Assembly: GCA_009841615.1 (NCBI GenBank)
Contig: VXLL01000029.1
Location: 99,356-163,355 of the forward strand
Direction of reading: 5' to 3'
Length of the DNA stretch: 64,000 bases
Origin: Gammaproteobacteria bacterium
GTDB taxonomy: Bacteria; Pseudomonadota; Gammaproteobacteria; Pseudomonadales; Azotimanducaceae
The notes beneath the pieces were generated by a model. The model worked only from the letters and a program-made list of their open reading frames with translations. It was not told the origin of the DNA and searched no databases. Below, in pieces: positions 27,593-36,479 of this stretch (positions are counted from its first letter, which is position 1; every line of letters starts with the position of its first letter). The translations under genes were made by a program, and so were the position numbers.

Positions 27593-28012
27593 ATGTCAGA
27601 CTTCTTCGACAACAATCCTGAACAATTGGCTGTTGATCCAGCATACACTGGTTCGAGAGCTGAAGCAATTGCCGAGGGCACCATCATTGATGTCAGTGAT
27701 CTCGGTCGCCAAGTCGGTTTCAAATGGCCGGTCGCAATGACCAAAGCTGTTTGGGAAGATTCCGTATCTTGGAGCGATGACGACAGTGAGCAACAGGTTC
27801 CTCAGAACCAGAAATCTCGTTTGTTTTCTGTCGTAGGTGCGTGTGCTGACTATGTCAGAACCCGCGGACCAAAAGCGGACCGAATGCGTTTTCGCATAAA
27901 CCGCATTCCACGCGATGGAGTATCACGTGGTGCGCAACAACGTCTCCTACAAGTCGTCGCTCATCCGGGCGATGATGGAGAACCGGTGTTAACCATCCGC
28001 ATTCCCGCGTAG
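27593..28012 (+). CDS. ICE-associated DUF6573-like protein
   Basis: 139 residues from the ATG at 27593, with AGGAG at 27581-27585. The core SRAEAIAEGTIIDVSDLGR followed by GFKWPVAMTKAVWED matches the DUF6573 pattern (region of a promised residue, then Phe-Pro-Val-Ala-x-T-x-A-V-W). The C-terminal part, with RMRFRINRIPRDG and VVAHPGDDGEPVLTIRIPA, looks like a small beta-rich domain. Family members are common in plasmids and ICEs; function unknown. The frame stays open upstream to 26849, but the ATG with its ribosome binding site and the start of family similarity argue for the short form. Two hairpins follow the stop, so this is probably the end of a transcript. Confidence 0.8.
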   Translation: MSDFFDNNPEQLAVDPAYTGSRAEAIAEGTIIDVSDLGRQVGFKWPVAMTKAVWEDSVSWSDDDSEQQVPQNQKSRLFSVVGACADYVRTRGPKADRMRFRINRIPRDGVSRGAQQRLLQVVAHPGDDGEPVLTIRIPA

Positions 28013-28016
28013 GAAC

Positions 28017-28038
28017 GACACAGTTTCTTAACTGTGTC
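28017..28038 (+). terminator. Hairpin 1 after the DUF6573 gene
   Basis: GACACAGT / ACTGTGTC is a perfect eight-base inverted repeat with a six-base loop, four bases after the stop codon. No T-run follows. Confidence 0.45.
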
Positions 28039-28050
28039 TCAGGATCAGAG

Positions 28051-28088
28051 CATGTTAGTTTGAGTAGTTAGTTACTCAAACTAACGTG
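28051..28088. terminator. Long hairpin 2 after the DUF6573 gene
   Basis: GTTAGTTTGAGTA (28054-28066) pairs perfectly with TACTCAAACTAAC (28073-28085) around a six-base loop, and three more outer pairs (one G-T) extend it to 16 pairs. It is the longest hairpin I found in the window. It lacks a T-run, so besides transcript end or RNA stability it could be a recombination or binding site. Confidence 0.5.
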
Positions 28089-28148
28089 ATTCTGTTTACT
28101 TGCAGTTCACCTCATCTTTTGCTCCTATATCCTCGATCCCAGACATAT

Positions 28149-28344
28149 ATGGGCCATAAAGATTCTCAACCCCTACTCATCATTGATCTGATCGGCACTC
28201 CAATTAACGTCTCAATTTCAGAGCAAGAACATGGAAACCCGTTTCAAAGGCATTCTCGAACGTGTTAAAATTGACGAGACTCACGCTTCAATTAAACTCC
28301 CATCGGAATTAACAACCGAATTAAACAGTAGTACAGTCTGTTGA
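28149..28344 (+). pseudogene. Possible small ICE gene split by a frameshift
   Basis: Two overlapping short frames make up the feature. The first, 28149-28268, gives a protein with SQPLLIIDLIGTPINVSI. The second, 28231-28344, starts METRFKGILERVKIDETH and continues with SIKLPSELTTELNS. Both look protein-like, with alternating hydrophobic patterns, and they overlap exactly where a single-base shift would fuse them into about 65 residues. No strong ribosome binding site precedes either. I do not recognise a family. This may be one frameshifted gene, two tiny genes or chance. Confidence 0.3.
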
Positions 28345-28383
28345 AGGGATGAGCTCGGACACCCCATTTAGTGAGATCAGGAT

Positions 28384-29040
28384 ATGAATGACATAGAACA
28401 CGCCAAATCTGGCAAGATGTTTGATCGGATCATGACAAAGATAAAGACCGCTTCTTCAACTATCGTAAGGTTATTCGCTGAACTTGCCGTGGTGTTTGTA
28501 GGGGTCTATCTCGCGTTTCTCTTAACCGACTATCAAGAGGAACTTGAAAAAGGGGAAATTCGCATAAAGTTCTACGAAAGCCTCATTGTAGAATTGAGTG
28601 GGGTAGTTCAGCATCTTTTGGAAGAAGAGGAACATTTGCTTTGGCACACTAGTACTCGGGAAGAAATTAGAAAAGGAAATCGTCCCAAAATTCCCGCTCA
28701 ACCCCTTAACTACGCAATCCCTGCTTCATTATTGACCGCAGCCTTTGACAGTCGCAACTTCGAGTCCCTTAAAACTCCTACGATTAACAATGTCGTGCTG
28801 CTCACTCCAGTAATAGAGTCTCTCAATCAAAAAGTCCACAACTTTAATAATCTTTTAGTTTCGCTTCTCGAGGCGCAGACATCCGATGAAGATTGTTGTT
28901 ATGACATACATGGCAACATTCTTGACGACTATATTTGGTATCCAACGCACATCAAGGAAATACACGACCTAAATGAAGAAATTAGAGAGATCATTCTTGA
29001 CAGAGCGATTCCCGACTTACAACAACTAACGGAATCTTAA
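28384..29040 (+). CDS. Unrecognised single-pass membrane protein, 218 residues
   Basis: After a Lys-rich N-terminus, residues 28-47 (VRLFAELAVVFVGVYLAFLL) form one membrane helix, followed at once by a long charged segment (TDYQEELEKGEIRIKFYESL) likely to be a coiled coil. The layout of an amphipathic start, one helix, then helical acidic body resembles small DUF6090-type membrane proteins, but the match is by layout only. CAGGAT lies close to the ATG. Two adjacent Cys (SDEDCCYDIHG) are in the C-terminal half. It stands alone between the ICE hairpins and the lipoprotein gene at 29306. Function unknown. Confidence 0.7.
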   Translation: MNDIEHAKSGKMFDRIMTKIKTASSTIVRLFAELAVVFVGVYLAFLLTDYQEELEKGEIRIKFYESLIVELSGVVQHLLEEEEHLLWHTSTREEIRKGNRPKIPAQPLNYAIPASLLTAAFDSRNFESLKTPTINNVVLLTPVIESLNQKVHNFNNLLVSLLEAQTSDEDCCYDIHGNILDDYIWYPTHIKEIHDLNEEIREIILDRAIPDLQQLTES

Positions 29041-29305
29041 TCTGGCTCGCTTTCAAACTAGCCGAGTCAGTAGATCAAAGGAACGACCGGTGTTATTAAA
29101 GGGAATGGATACCCTAACTTCGGAGAAATTCATTGCCATGAAATTGAAGTAGCGATCAAAACTATCGAATCTTCTGGAGGCTAGCAATTTGTACATCGAT
29201 TGGATCAATTCTCCATGTACTCCCAAATCGATCGAATATTGTGCATTGTCAAATAGGATGTACCTATACATCATCCACACAGAATTGGAATAATAAAATT
29301 CTCTT

Positions 29306-31186
29306 ATGCACGTGGAACGAACTATTGGACTGAAACATTACGAACCAAGCCTTTCGGTTAGCTTGTGCGTAGTGTTGCTCTTATCGTTTGTTGTCTCTGC
29401 TTGTAGTGTAGATCCTTCCAAGCAATACACAATTTCTGTGGAATACCTTCCAATTGAACTTAATGCACAAGGTGTAGAAGACTCCACTGACTATTCAACT
29501 GCAACTGTTTCCATCACACGCGTCGATATGACCGATTCAGATGAGGAATCCGAAAGTGAACTCATAGTGTCTCCGTTCCGAAGCGGCAGGGTAGACCTAC
29601 GAGGACAGATTGAGCATCCAATGTGGGTGGAGGTGCACGTCGAATCTGAAACCGCTGAGACACCATTGAAACTTAGAGCGTTTGTCGAACCTGGTGAGAA
29701 TGTCCCTATTGCGGTTGTAGATTTCAAGATCCCTTTCTACGACGACACGATTGCGCATGTTGGGACATTGTCTAACGTGCAGGACCAAAAAAAGAAATTT
29801 ACATTATTGGCGGATTTCAATTTATCAAATTTCGACACTCAAAACGTAATCGCAGAGATAAACATCGCGTTTTGGAATGAGAGGGGGATGCGACAATGGA
29901 GACCGATCTCATCGATAGTTGTTCAAGAAGGAAGGTTTAAAGTTGAAATGGAGGTGAACGATCCTATTGTCCTCTCAGTAGAAATTGCGGATTTGCGCTC
30001 ATATTATTTCAGTACTCGTTTGATTGCTGAACCTGGTACGACGATTCGTCTAGAACCTTCGAAACGTACTGCGTATACCGCAGAATATTTGACAACAGGA
30101 TGGTTTCAGGATAGAGAAAACACAGTGGAACGTTCACAGCGCCAAGTGTTAGTCGCCGTCGCCGATACCGGACGACACAAGAGGATTGTGGAGAGTTGGC
30201 AAAGGAGCTTTACCTACAGATTAAAGCAAAAACTGTTAGACGAGGCCCTGAGGGAGGAATCGATCCGTTTCAATGAGCAGATGACAATGAGACCACATGT
30301 CGAGGAAGCTAGCGAATCTCAAAGTGAAGACAATAAGGAGAGTCATACAGAAACCTCCTGGGTGAAGACCAATCCCTCCGAGGGATGTGAGCACGTTGAC
30401 TTATCGCAAGTCCGTCCGGATATGTGGCTTGAACTAGGCGATACTAGTGGTTCTCAATCGAGCGCGTTGTATGATGAAATTTTCAACATTGAGTTCACGA
30501 ACCTGAATGACATAGCACGAAGAGCACGAGACCCTTTCGACTCTTTGCTTGCATTAGAATTCGGAGCTTGGTATTCGCTAAAAGATCGTCCCGAAGTTAT
30601 CAATATTCTCGATCGCTTGGCTCTAAATGTACCGCCAATCGTCGCTGAAGAGAGAATCGCACCGATGCGCAGATTTTTGTCAGCGATTATGCAATCGGAA
30701 ATAAATGAACCCCTTAGAGTACCTGGTCAAAAAGCACCAGACTTTGAACTTTCCGATCTCCACGGAACCTCTCAGAACCTTAGTGAAATCTTTAAAGAGA
30801 ATGATCTCGTATTCTTGGAGTTCATAAGAAGTCCTGAACACTACGTCGATGACGGTCCGACTCTATCTTCATCACTCCACGACGAGTATAGCGAAGCGGG
30901 ATTGGAGATCGTCACAGTTCTATTTCAGTTCGATTCTGACCAAGAGCAGGAACTCGTAGCGAACCAGAACAACGCATGGATTCAATTACTCGATCCACAC
31001 GTTCCTCTAGATTCGGACTTAGCGAAGTCTTACGCGATAGTACACCGAAATGTGAACTACTTTATCGACTCCAATGGTTGCATAGTTCAAAGGAGTCTTC
31101 GTCTTGCAGACTTGCACGACTTTTTGAACTCCTACTTCGACATTCCTGCAAGTACAGATCCGTTAGACGATGTCAGCTCCCCCTGA
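29306..31186 (+). CDS. Lipoprotein with a C-terminal thioredoxin-like domain lacking the active-site cysteines
   Basis: 626 residues. A signal peptide ends in a lipobox V-S-A-C (Cys33) followed by Ser-Val-Asp. Residues about 40-330 contain two beta-rich segments of DUF4369-like character (VSITRVD..., ADFNLSNFDTQ..., GRFKVEMEVNDP). A charged linker leads to a peroxiredoxin/TlpA-like domain that begins near residue 473 with PGQKAPDFELSDLHG, the usual entry motif. Where TlpA has W-C-x-x-C this protein has FLEFIRSPEHYV, so the redox cysteines are missing; the cis-Pro region is also not clear. It is therefore probably a non-catalytic fold relative. No Asp follows the lipobox Cys, so outer-membrane sorting is expected in a gammaproteobacterium. 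Confidence 0.75.
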   Translation: MHVERTIGLKHYEPSLSVSLCVVLLLSFVVSACSVDPSKQYTISVEYLPIELNAQGVEDSTDYSTATVSITRVDMTDSDEESESELIVSPFRSGRVDLRGQIEHPMWVEVHVESETAETPLKLRAFVEPGENVPIAVVDFKIPFYDDTIAHVGTLSNVQDQKKKFTLLADFNLSNFDTQNVIAEINIAFWNERGMRQWRPISSIVVQEGRFKVEMEVNDPIVLSVEIADLRSYYFSTRLIAEPGTTIRLEPSKRTAYTAEYLTTGWFQDRENTVERSQRQVLVAVADTGRHKRIVESWQRSFTYRLKQKLLDEALREESIRFNEQMTMRPHVEEASESQSEDNKESHTETSWVKTNPSEGCEHVDLSQVRPDMWLELGDTSGSQSSALYDEIFNIEFTNLNDIARRARDPFDSLLALEFGAWYSLKDRPEVINILDRLALNVPPIVAEERIAPMRRFLSAIMQSEINEPLRVPGQKAPDFELSDLHGTSQNLSEIFKENDLVFLEFIRSPEHYVDDGPTLSSSLHDEYSEAGLEIVTVLFQFDSDQEQELVANQNNAWIQLLDPHVPLDSDLAKSYAIVHRNVNYFIDSNGCIVQRSLRLADLHDFLNSYFDIPASTDPLDDVSSP

Positions 31187-31511
31187 GCCCGCTAGCATCG
31201 AGAAAGCAATCACTTCCGATTTTCTAGTTCAAGTCTCCGGTTGATCAAGTGCCAAACACGTTTCACCTTCAGTCGGTATGATCTGATCGGAAGATCAAAC
31301 AATTCTGGTGAGTATTCGACTCAGACAACAGTGAACCGTCCAGGAACTGAATTCGAAACAACTGCCATGTAATCCGCCGGTTCAATTTCTTCAATGGGAT
31401 ATGCACTAGTTCACCATTGCGTGAGTCTTTAGCTCAGTCACAATCACCACATCCATTTACAATAGTGTGAAGTAGGGCGTAGAGAACGTCGGTACAAGCA
31501 AAAGTTTCTAC
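31187..31511. other. Intergenic region between two lipoprotein genes
   Basis: 325 bases with no gene I can support. A short inverted repeat GATCTGATCGGAAGATC is seen near 31280, without a T-run. No convincing promoter was found. Confidence 0.5.
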
Positions 31512-32453
31512 ATGAAGACTCTATTAAAAATTTTCGCGATACTGTTGGTAGCAATATCTCTAGTTGCCTGCAGTTCAATGTTTGATCGCTCTTCAGTCAA
31601 TGTTAAGAAATTAATCTGGCTTGAAAGAGATGGCATTTTCGATCCAGAAGTACCAAACAGTGAAGTGCACGCTCTTCTGAACGAAGGGCTCTATCACAGA
31701 GACCCTAAGATTGTCGCGTGTTCTATTAGTGCAATCTTCTGGTACGTCAGAATTTCAGATACATTGGAGGTAATTCGAAAACCTCGTCCGATAGATCGAA
31801 AATTGGCAGAAATTCCTGGAATCTATGATCTGTTTATTGAGCTTTGGGATGAAGGTTGGACGGAATCGGGAGGCATAGTGCCGGACTCAGAACCTTCTGC
31901 AGACACGTTTTGGGACAGAGTCATGAACAAAACTGATTGTATAGTGTCCGATGGAGATCCAGTGTGGGTATCACTGTTGCATCCATTGGTGTATATGTTT
32001 CCTAGAGACGAGAAAGTTCATGAGATCCTCTGGAAACAGATGCCTCAAATGAATCCAGATGGTCTGATTCGTGAATTGCGCGAAGGACAATTTGACACTC
32101 CGAAGGGGCAACAGCATCGAATCGATATTCTTACAAACCCCGAAACAGAAGAGGTAACTGCCACGCTAGCCGCGAAGAGTCTAGGAGTGTTTCGTACGGA
32201 CGACGGTCTGGAAGCACTGGTATCAGTACTTCAAACCGATACTCACGGCTACGTACCAACAAAGATGACTATCGTTGACTCAATTATGAGGTACGAGGAG
32301 GATGGGGTTCCACATATTGCTTTGATGCGACAGACTTTGGACTCGGTACCAACCGATGACGCAGCAGATCGAAAACTTAAGGAAGAATTGCAAGAACGAT
32401 TAGTTTGGTTCGAAGAGGATTATGCCGACGAAGTAAGCGAGCCTAGTAATTAG
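31512..32453 (+). CDS. Unrecognised lipoprotein with HEAT-like C-terminal helices
   Basis: 313 residues. The signal peptide MKTLLKIFAILLVAISLVAC ends in a good lipobox (Leu-Val-Ala-Cys20) followed by Ser-Ser. The mature part has helical units: HALLNEGLYHRDPKIVACSI near the start, then VTATLAAKSLGVFRTDDGLEALVSVLQTD and MTIVDSIMRYEEDG later, which look like one or two HEAT-type repeats. The middle contains two Cys. The gene ends in a four-base overlap with the convergent stop of the solenoid gene at 32450, so the two share no terminator space. It is not an ICE family I know. A role in the outer membrane or periplasm is likely. Confidence 0.75.
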   Translation: MKTLLKIFAILLVAISLVACSSMFDRSSVNVKKLIWLERDGIFDPEVPNSEVHALLNEGLYHRDPKIVACSISAIFWYVRISDTLEVIRKPRPIDRKLAEIPGIYDLFIELWDEGWTESGGIVPDSEPSADTFWDRVMNKTDCIVSDGDPVWVSLLHPLVYMFPRDEKVHEILWKQMPQMNPDGLIRELREGQFDTPKGQQHRIDILTNPETEEVTATLAAKSLGVFRTDDGLEALVSVLQTDTHGYVPTKMTIVDSIMRYEEDGVPHIALMRQTLDSVPTDDAADRKLKEELQERLVWFEEDYADEVSEPSN

Positions 32454-34255
32454 TCGTCCGCTTGGATTAAGTTGCTATCGGCAACAATTGACCGAAGGTG
32501 TTTGACTTGGTCATCCGAAACTATACTCTGTACATCCTCATGCCATCGTAAAATTTCTCTCGCCATGGTGGTGCGCATTTCACTTGATGGAAAGGTGTCA
32601 AGCTTTTCTATCAAAGTGTGCACATTATTTTGGATTCCATGGAATGCTAGTCGTTTAAAGTACCAAGTTTGTAAATCCTCTGGAACGCTGGCTGTCAACT
32701 GAACAGCATCTTCCCATCTTTCATCACCGACAAAGTGCCAAGCAATCGCCGAGAAAGTTCCAAGTTCCGCGGCCTTAGGTATTTGGTCGAGAATCGACAT
32801 TACGAGGTCAATGTGTCCGAGCGTACCCAACGTTCGAACAAGACTTTCAAAATAGACCTGAGTGAAGATGGAGCGACTTGGTTGGGAAAGGGCGATTTCT
32901 AACGCTCGTTCTGGATCATCTGGTGCTATATTTAATACGACATCCTTTACCATGTCTGCTAAAATTGGGTGAGCTTCGTCGACGTTCTCTTGAACCCAAG
33001 TAAGGGCCTCTTCAGGATTTTGGCGCGCCCAATCTTTAACAAATACTTTTTCAAGGTTACGACCGTCTACTCCTAGAATTTCTTTCCAGTTCGATAAAAA
33101 CTCCATTGCCGTTTGTGGGTCTTGAGAAGTGAGTTCCGACATTGCAGCAGTAGCAGCGTCTTCCCGCAGACTTCTCGGTAGAGATTCGAGCTTTTGTAGT
33201 ACGCTTACTGGGTCGCTACGTGCCCAATCACTAACAATTGTTGAACTCAAAAAGCGTCCGCTAAATTTCTCGACCGATTCAAGAGCATAGTAGGCTGCTT
33301 CTGGATCTCTCTTTGCCCAAGTTTCCAATACGATTGGCAATAGCCAGTCGCGTTTCTCTTTTTGTAGCGTAACAATATGACGAAAAGCTTCCTCGGGATG
33401 ATGTTGAACCACTTCGGACAAAATTTCTCTCAAACGAAAGCGATCGATTTTGTGTCGAAATTCATAGATTCGATCCAATACTTGATAGCCATCTTGAGAT
33501 ATCCACGTGTTGAGGACTTCAGTAATTAGGTCTTTTTGCAATCCATTTGATACGTCATCATCCAAAACAGCATACCAGGCTTCCTCTGGTCGTTGATTTA
33601 GCAGTTCTAGAATCTCATTTTCTTCGATCAAGCTGACGAGTTTATTCTCCATTCCTTGAGCTTTCGCATACTCTTCCACTCGGTGGCTTTGATTCGGTTG
33701 AGTTCTAAGGATCGCACGGATCGCAGTTTGCCACTGCGAAGCGCGCAGCTGCTCAGTAGCTTGTAAAGCCGCACTTAGATCTGTGTCTGACCACTCTTCA
33801 AAGACCATTCGAACGAAATCTTGCCCATCGGATAGAGTCCAATGTGGTACTAAGTCCAACGTTGCGTCCGGATTTATTCGAGTTAACTCTCTGATCAACA
33901 AACTAGTTAGAGATTGAGAGGACACTGGATAATCCAGTTGTTTCGTTTCGCTGATAAAGTCGGCGATACCAACCAAACTTTCTTCACTGAATCGTTCGAA
34001 AACTGGCAGACTGTCGTCATTTAATTTCAAGATTTGTAGTAGTTCGCGCGCAGTTTCAACCTCTTGTCGGTTGCTGCCTCTCTCAATTTGCTTTACAGCA
34101 GTATCGAACTGACGATGCTCATCTGTTTCACGGGGTTGTTCTGAAAAAACAAACTGAGTGATAAGGAAAACGGCGAATAATCCGATGCAAGCTCCTAATG
34201 CGAGCCCACATATGGCAGTTTTTTTCGCGGGGCTCAAAGCTAGAATGGACTTCAT
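32450..34255 (-). CDS. Diverged member 12 of the W-A-x-x-D-P solenoid family
   Basis: 601 residues, with the same plan as the main array but clearly diverged in sequence. The anchor is at about 13-35 (TAICGLALGACIGLFAVFLI), the linker is Glu/Arg-rich, and the helical units include TWAKRDPEAAYYAL, DWARSDPVSVLQKL, ELTSQDPQTAMEFL, DWARQNPEEALTW and NIAPDDPERALEIAL, with VSDDQVKHLRSIV at the end. The SHREIAQ block is not recognisable. It converges with the lipoprotein gene at 31512 and lies 74 bases after member 13, with which it forms a pair. It interrupts plus-strand genes of the ICE region. Function unknown; periplasmic tethering inferred. Confidence 0.82.
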   Translation of the reverse strand: MKSILALSPAKKTAICGLALGACIGLFAVFLITQFVFSEQPRETDEHRQFDTAVKQIERGSNRQEVETARELLQILKLNDDSLPVFERFSEESLVGIADFISETKQLDYPVSSQSLTSLLIRELTRINPDATLDLVPHWTLSDGQDFVRMVFEEWSDTDLSAALQATEQLRASQWQTAIRAILRTQPNQSHRVEEYAKAQGMENKLVSLIEENEILELLNQRPEEAWYAVLDDDVSNGLQKDLITEVLNTWISQDGYQVLDRIYEFRHKIDRFRLREILSEVVQHHPEEAFRHIVTLQKEKRDWLLPIVLETWAKRDPEAAYYALESVEKFSGRFLSSTIVSDWARSDPVSVLQKLESLPRSLREDAATAAMSELTSQDPQTAMEFLSNWKEILGVDGRNLEKVFVKDWARQNPEEALTWVQENVDEAHPILADMVKDVVLNIAPDDPERALEIALSQPSRSIFTQVYFESLVRTLGTLGHIDLVMSILDQIPKAAELGTFSAIAWHFVGDERWEDAVQLTASVPEDLQTWYFKRLAFHGIQNNVHTLIEKLDTFPSSEMRTTMAREILRWHEDVQSIVSDDQVKHLRSIVADSNLIQADD

Positions 34256-34329
34256 AGATTTATCTTCTCCATGAACCAGCTAGAGTTCATTCTATATTTG
34301 CTATTTGTCGTTGACAACAATTTAATCCA

Positions 34330-36099
34330 CTACTCGTCATTAATGTAACTCTTGAGTTTCGCTACTTCTTGGTCCGTCAACCTAGGGTAATATGCATTGA
34401 AACGCAACGCGCCATTCGCGAGTGCTTTGGCATTTTCGCTTGAAAGTTTCGACGCAGTAGCAACGAGAGTTTCCGATCGTTCACGAAACCAAGCCAAAGC
34501 TAGTTCTTCGAAGTATTCGCTCTGAAATTTACTAGATAAATCGTCAACCAGCTTTGCGGCCTCATCGAGCTGATTGAAATAGATCAAATTTTCACCTACA
34601 TGTTGGTATACCACTCGTCTTTCCGACTTACTTACGTTCTTCAACAGACCCTTTACGGTTTCGATATCACCTTGCAACGAGACGTAATAGAGAACTGAAG
34701 CTTCAAGTGGTACAGCGGTTAATCTAGAGTTCGCTTGTGCAAGCGCTAATGCCCGGTGCGGATCGATAAGGGAGAGTTCGGACAGCGTCTCATCCAGCAA
34801 GGTAGCCCTTACAGGGTCATCTTCTGCTGTTGTTGAAAGAATCCAAGAGACTGCGGCTTCAACATCTTGTTTTGCCCACTCTTCGATTAAGAATTGGGTT
34901 GCCAATTCAACATTCTCTCCTTGTTCTTTTAAGTTAGTCAGATGGACAATTGCGTTTTGTGCACCCTGATTTCGAAATAGTTGCCGAATAGCCCACGCAA
35001 TTGTGGATCGACGATGTTCGATCGACACCTCATCGATGTTGTTCAGCGCAGACAGTGGTGCTCGAATCGCCTCAGCTCGGAACAATGACCGATAAATCTG
35101 TCTCTGTAGTTCAACGTCATCGAGTCTCTCGAGAGCGGTTAGTGCTTTTTCAAAATCTTGTCGTCCCCATGCTACTAATACGGAAGAAGCAAATTGATTT
35201 CGAACTTCAGCCGATTTGCTCAGAACGAGTTTCCACATGGATTCTGGGTGGTATTGTGTAATTTCGGCAACAACATTAGACAACATGCGTAGGGTTTCAC
35301 GGTCGTTCTCTCGTGTAGCCTCGAACCGCTTTATGATCACGTCTAGCAAGGGATAAAACATACTAGATCCCTCTATGTTAGCCCAAGATTCTGCGACTGT
35401 AATCAAGAGTTTCTCTTGTTCGATGTCGTTTAAGGAGTCCGAAAATACGATGTCAAATGCTCGTAGCGGATCGTGTAAAGACTGTATGACTTTCAATTCG
35501 CTAAGCGCGAATTCGACATCTCTTACAATGCCAATTGACTCTGCAATCTCTAGTACCTTGGCCGTATCGGAAACTGAATGAAGAATGGTCTTAAGAGCCG
35601 TTCTTCGCGGAATTCCCGTTAATGTCGCAGCAGTCTGTAGTGCTTGGTCTAGATTCACTGGTGTCCACTCTGTGAATATTGAACTCACTAGACCGTTCCA
35701 ACGATCGAATTTGAACGCCCATACGTTCTCTAAAGCTACTGCGGGATCAATGCGTGCGATGCATTCGATGAGTTGATTCTGAACATCAGTTACGTCCTGG
35801 TCTTGTTCCAGTTCGAAGGTCCGTTCAAGAAGCTCCAACAGCTTTGAAGTGTCCAGTCCAACTAGTTGTTTTCTAAGCTCAATATTGCGAACCAACAAGT
35901 TGTCTTCAGAAGTGAGTTCATGTAAATTTACGGGCCTATCTCGAAGTTGCTTCGAGTCTTGACGCGCAGAAGATACAGGAATTTCCGTATCTATAGGATC
36001 TGAAGCAAACAATCCAATTGACCAATGCACTGCTAAATAAGCTACTCCACCTAACACCATTCCGATGCAACACGCAACAACGAAGAGATTAGTTTTCAT
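34330..36099 (-). CDS. Diverged member 13 of the W-A-x-x-D-P solenoid family
   Basis: 589 residues, the shortest intact family member. The anchor is almost at the N-terminus (residues 5-27, LFVVACCIGMVLGGVAYLAV) and contains two adjacent Cys. The repeats are weaker than in the array; recognisable ones are AWGRQDFEKALTAL, EWAKQDVEAAVSW, ELSLIDPHRALALA and ALAWFRERSETLV, with the family tail YPRLTDQEVAKLKSYI. It lies directly upstream of member 12 on the minus strand, and its start faces the methylase gene across a 380-base divergent region. The divergence suggests an old split from the main array. No enzymatic motif. Confidence 0.78.
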   Translation of the reverse strand: MKTNLFVVACCIGMVLGGVAYLAVHWSIGLFASDPIDTEIPVSSARQDSKQLRDRPVNLHELTSEDNLLVRNIELRKQLVGLDTSKLLELLERTFELEQDQDVTDVQNQLIECIARIDPAVALENVWAFKFDRWNGLVSSIFTEWTPVNLDQALQTAATLTGIPRRTALKTILHSVSDTAKVLEIAESIGIVRDVEFALSELKVIQSLHDPLRAFDIVFSDSLNDIEQEKLLITVAESWANIEGSSMFYPLLDVIIKRFEATRENDRETLRMLSNVVAEITQYHPESMWKLVLSKSAEVRNQFASSVLVAWGRQDFEKALTALERLDDVELQRQIYRSLFRAEAIRAPLSALNNIDEVSIEHRRSTIAWAIRQLFRNQGAQNAIVHLTNLKEQGENVELATQFLIEEWAKQDVEAAVSWILSTTAEDDPVRATLLDETLSELSLIDPHRALALAQANSRLTAVPLEASVLYYVSLQGDIETVKGLLKNVSKSERRVVYQHVGENLIYFNQLDEAAKLVDDLSSKFQSEYFEELALAWFRERSETLVATASKLSSENAKALANGALRFNAYYPRLTDQEVAKLKSYINDE

Positions 36100-36479
36100 G
36101 GTTTGAGAGGAAGTGCAGTCAACTCGTTGATCAATGTTTTTGAAATCACCCTAGTAATTCAGAGATGACTGGAAAGATGGTAACGGTCACACATTCGAAA
36201 AAACACATTCGTTTATTTATGTCTGCACCGATGAATTAAAGGGAGAAGAGAAGCAGTTAAATTTATTTGGTCAGATAACAAAATTTGACTTTTGTAATTT
36301 CATTGATATCGCTAATTGCTTGGACCAATCACTATGCTCTAGCTGGTTCTTACAGCAAGTAAGTTTAAGTTATGATATTATGTATAATCGTTATGTTAAG
36401 CAAGTCAACACCGAATTTCATCGTACTTAAGGAACACTTTCAACATTCTGTATTTGCTTGAGTTAATGTAAGTTAAGAG
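36100..36479. promoter_or_regulatory. Divergent AT-rich region between solenoid member 13 and the methylase
   Basis: 380 bases with no gene. The right half is very AT-rich and contains several Pribnow-like boxes (for example in TTATGATATTATGTATAATC near 36370-36390), so promoters for either flank are plausible. No palindrome like those at 24431 or 26071 was found. Confidence 0.4.

Noticed and set aside
26849..28012. Single 387-residue gene
   Set aside because: The frame runs through the well-supported DUF3577 gene in another phase, and only the last 139 residues are a known family with their own ribosome binding site. The rest is Arg/Ser/Thr-rich, as expected for a shadow frame.
29053..29280. 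Minus-strand ORF of 75 residues between 29040 and 29306
   Set aside because: It is in a real gap but has no family, no ribosome binding site and would be head-on to both neighbours. It was not strong enough to list.
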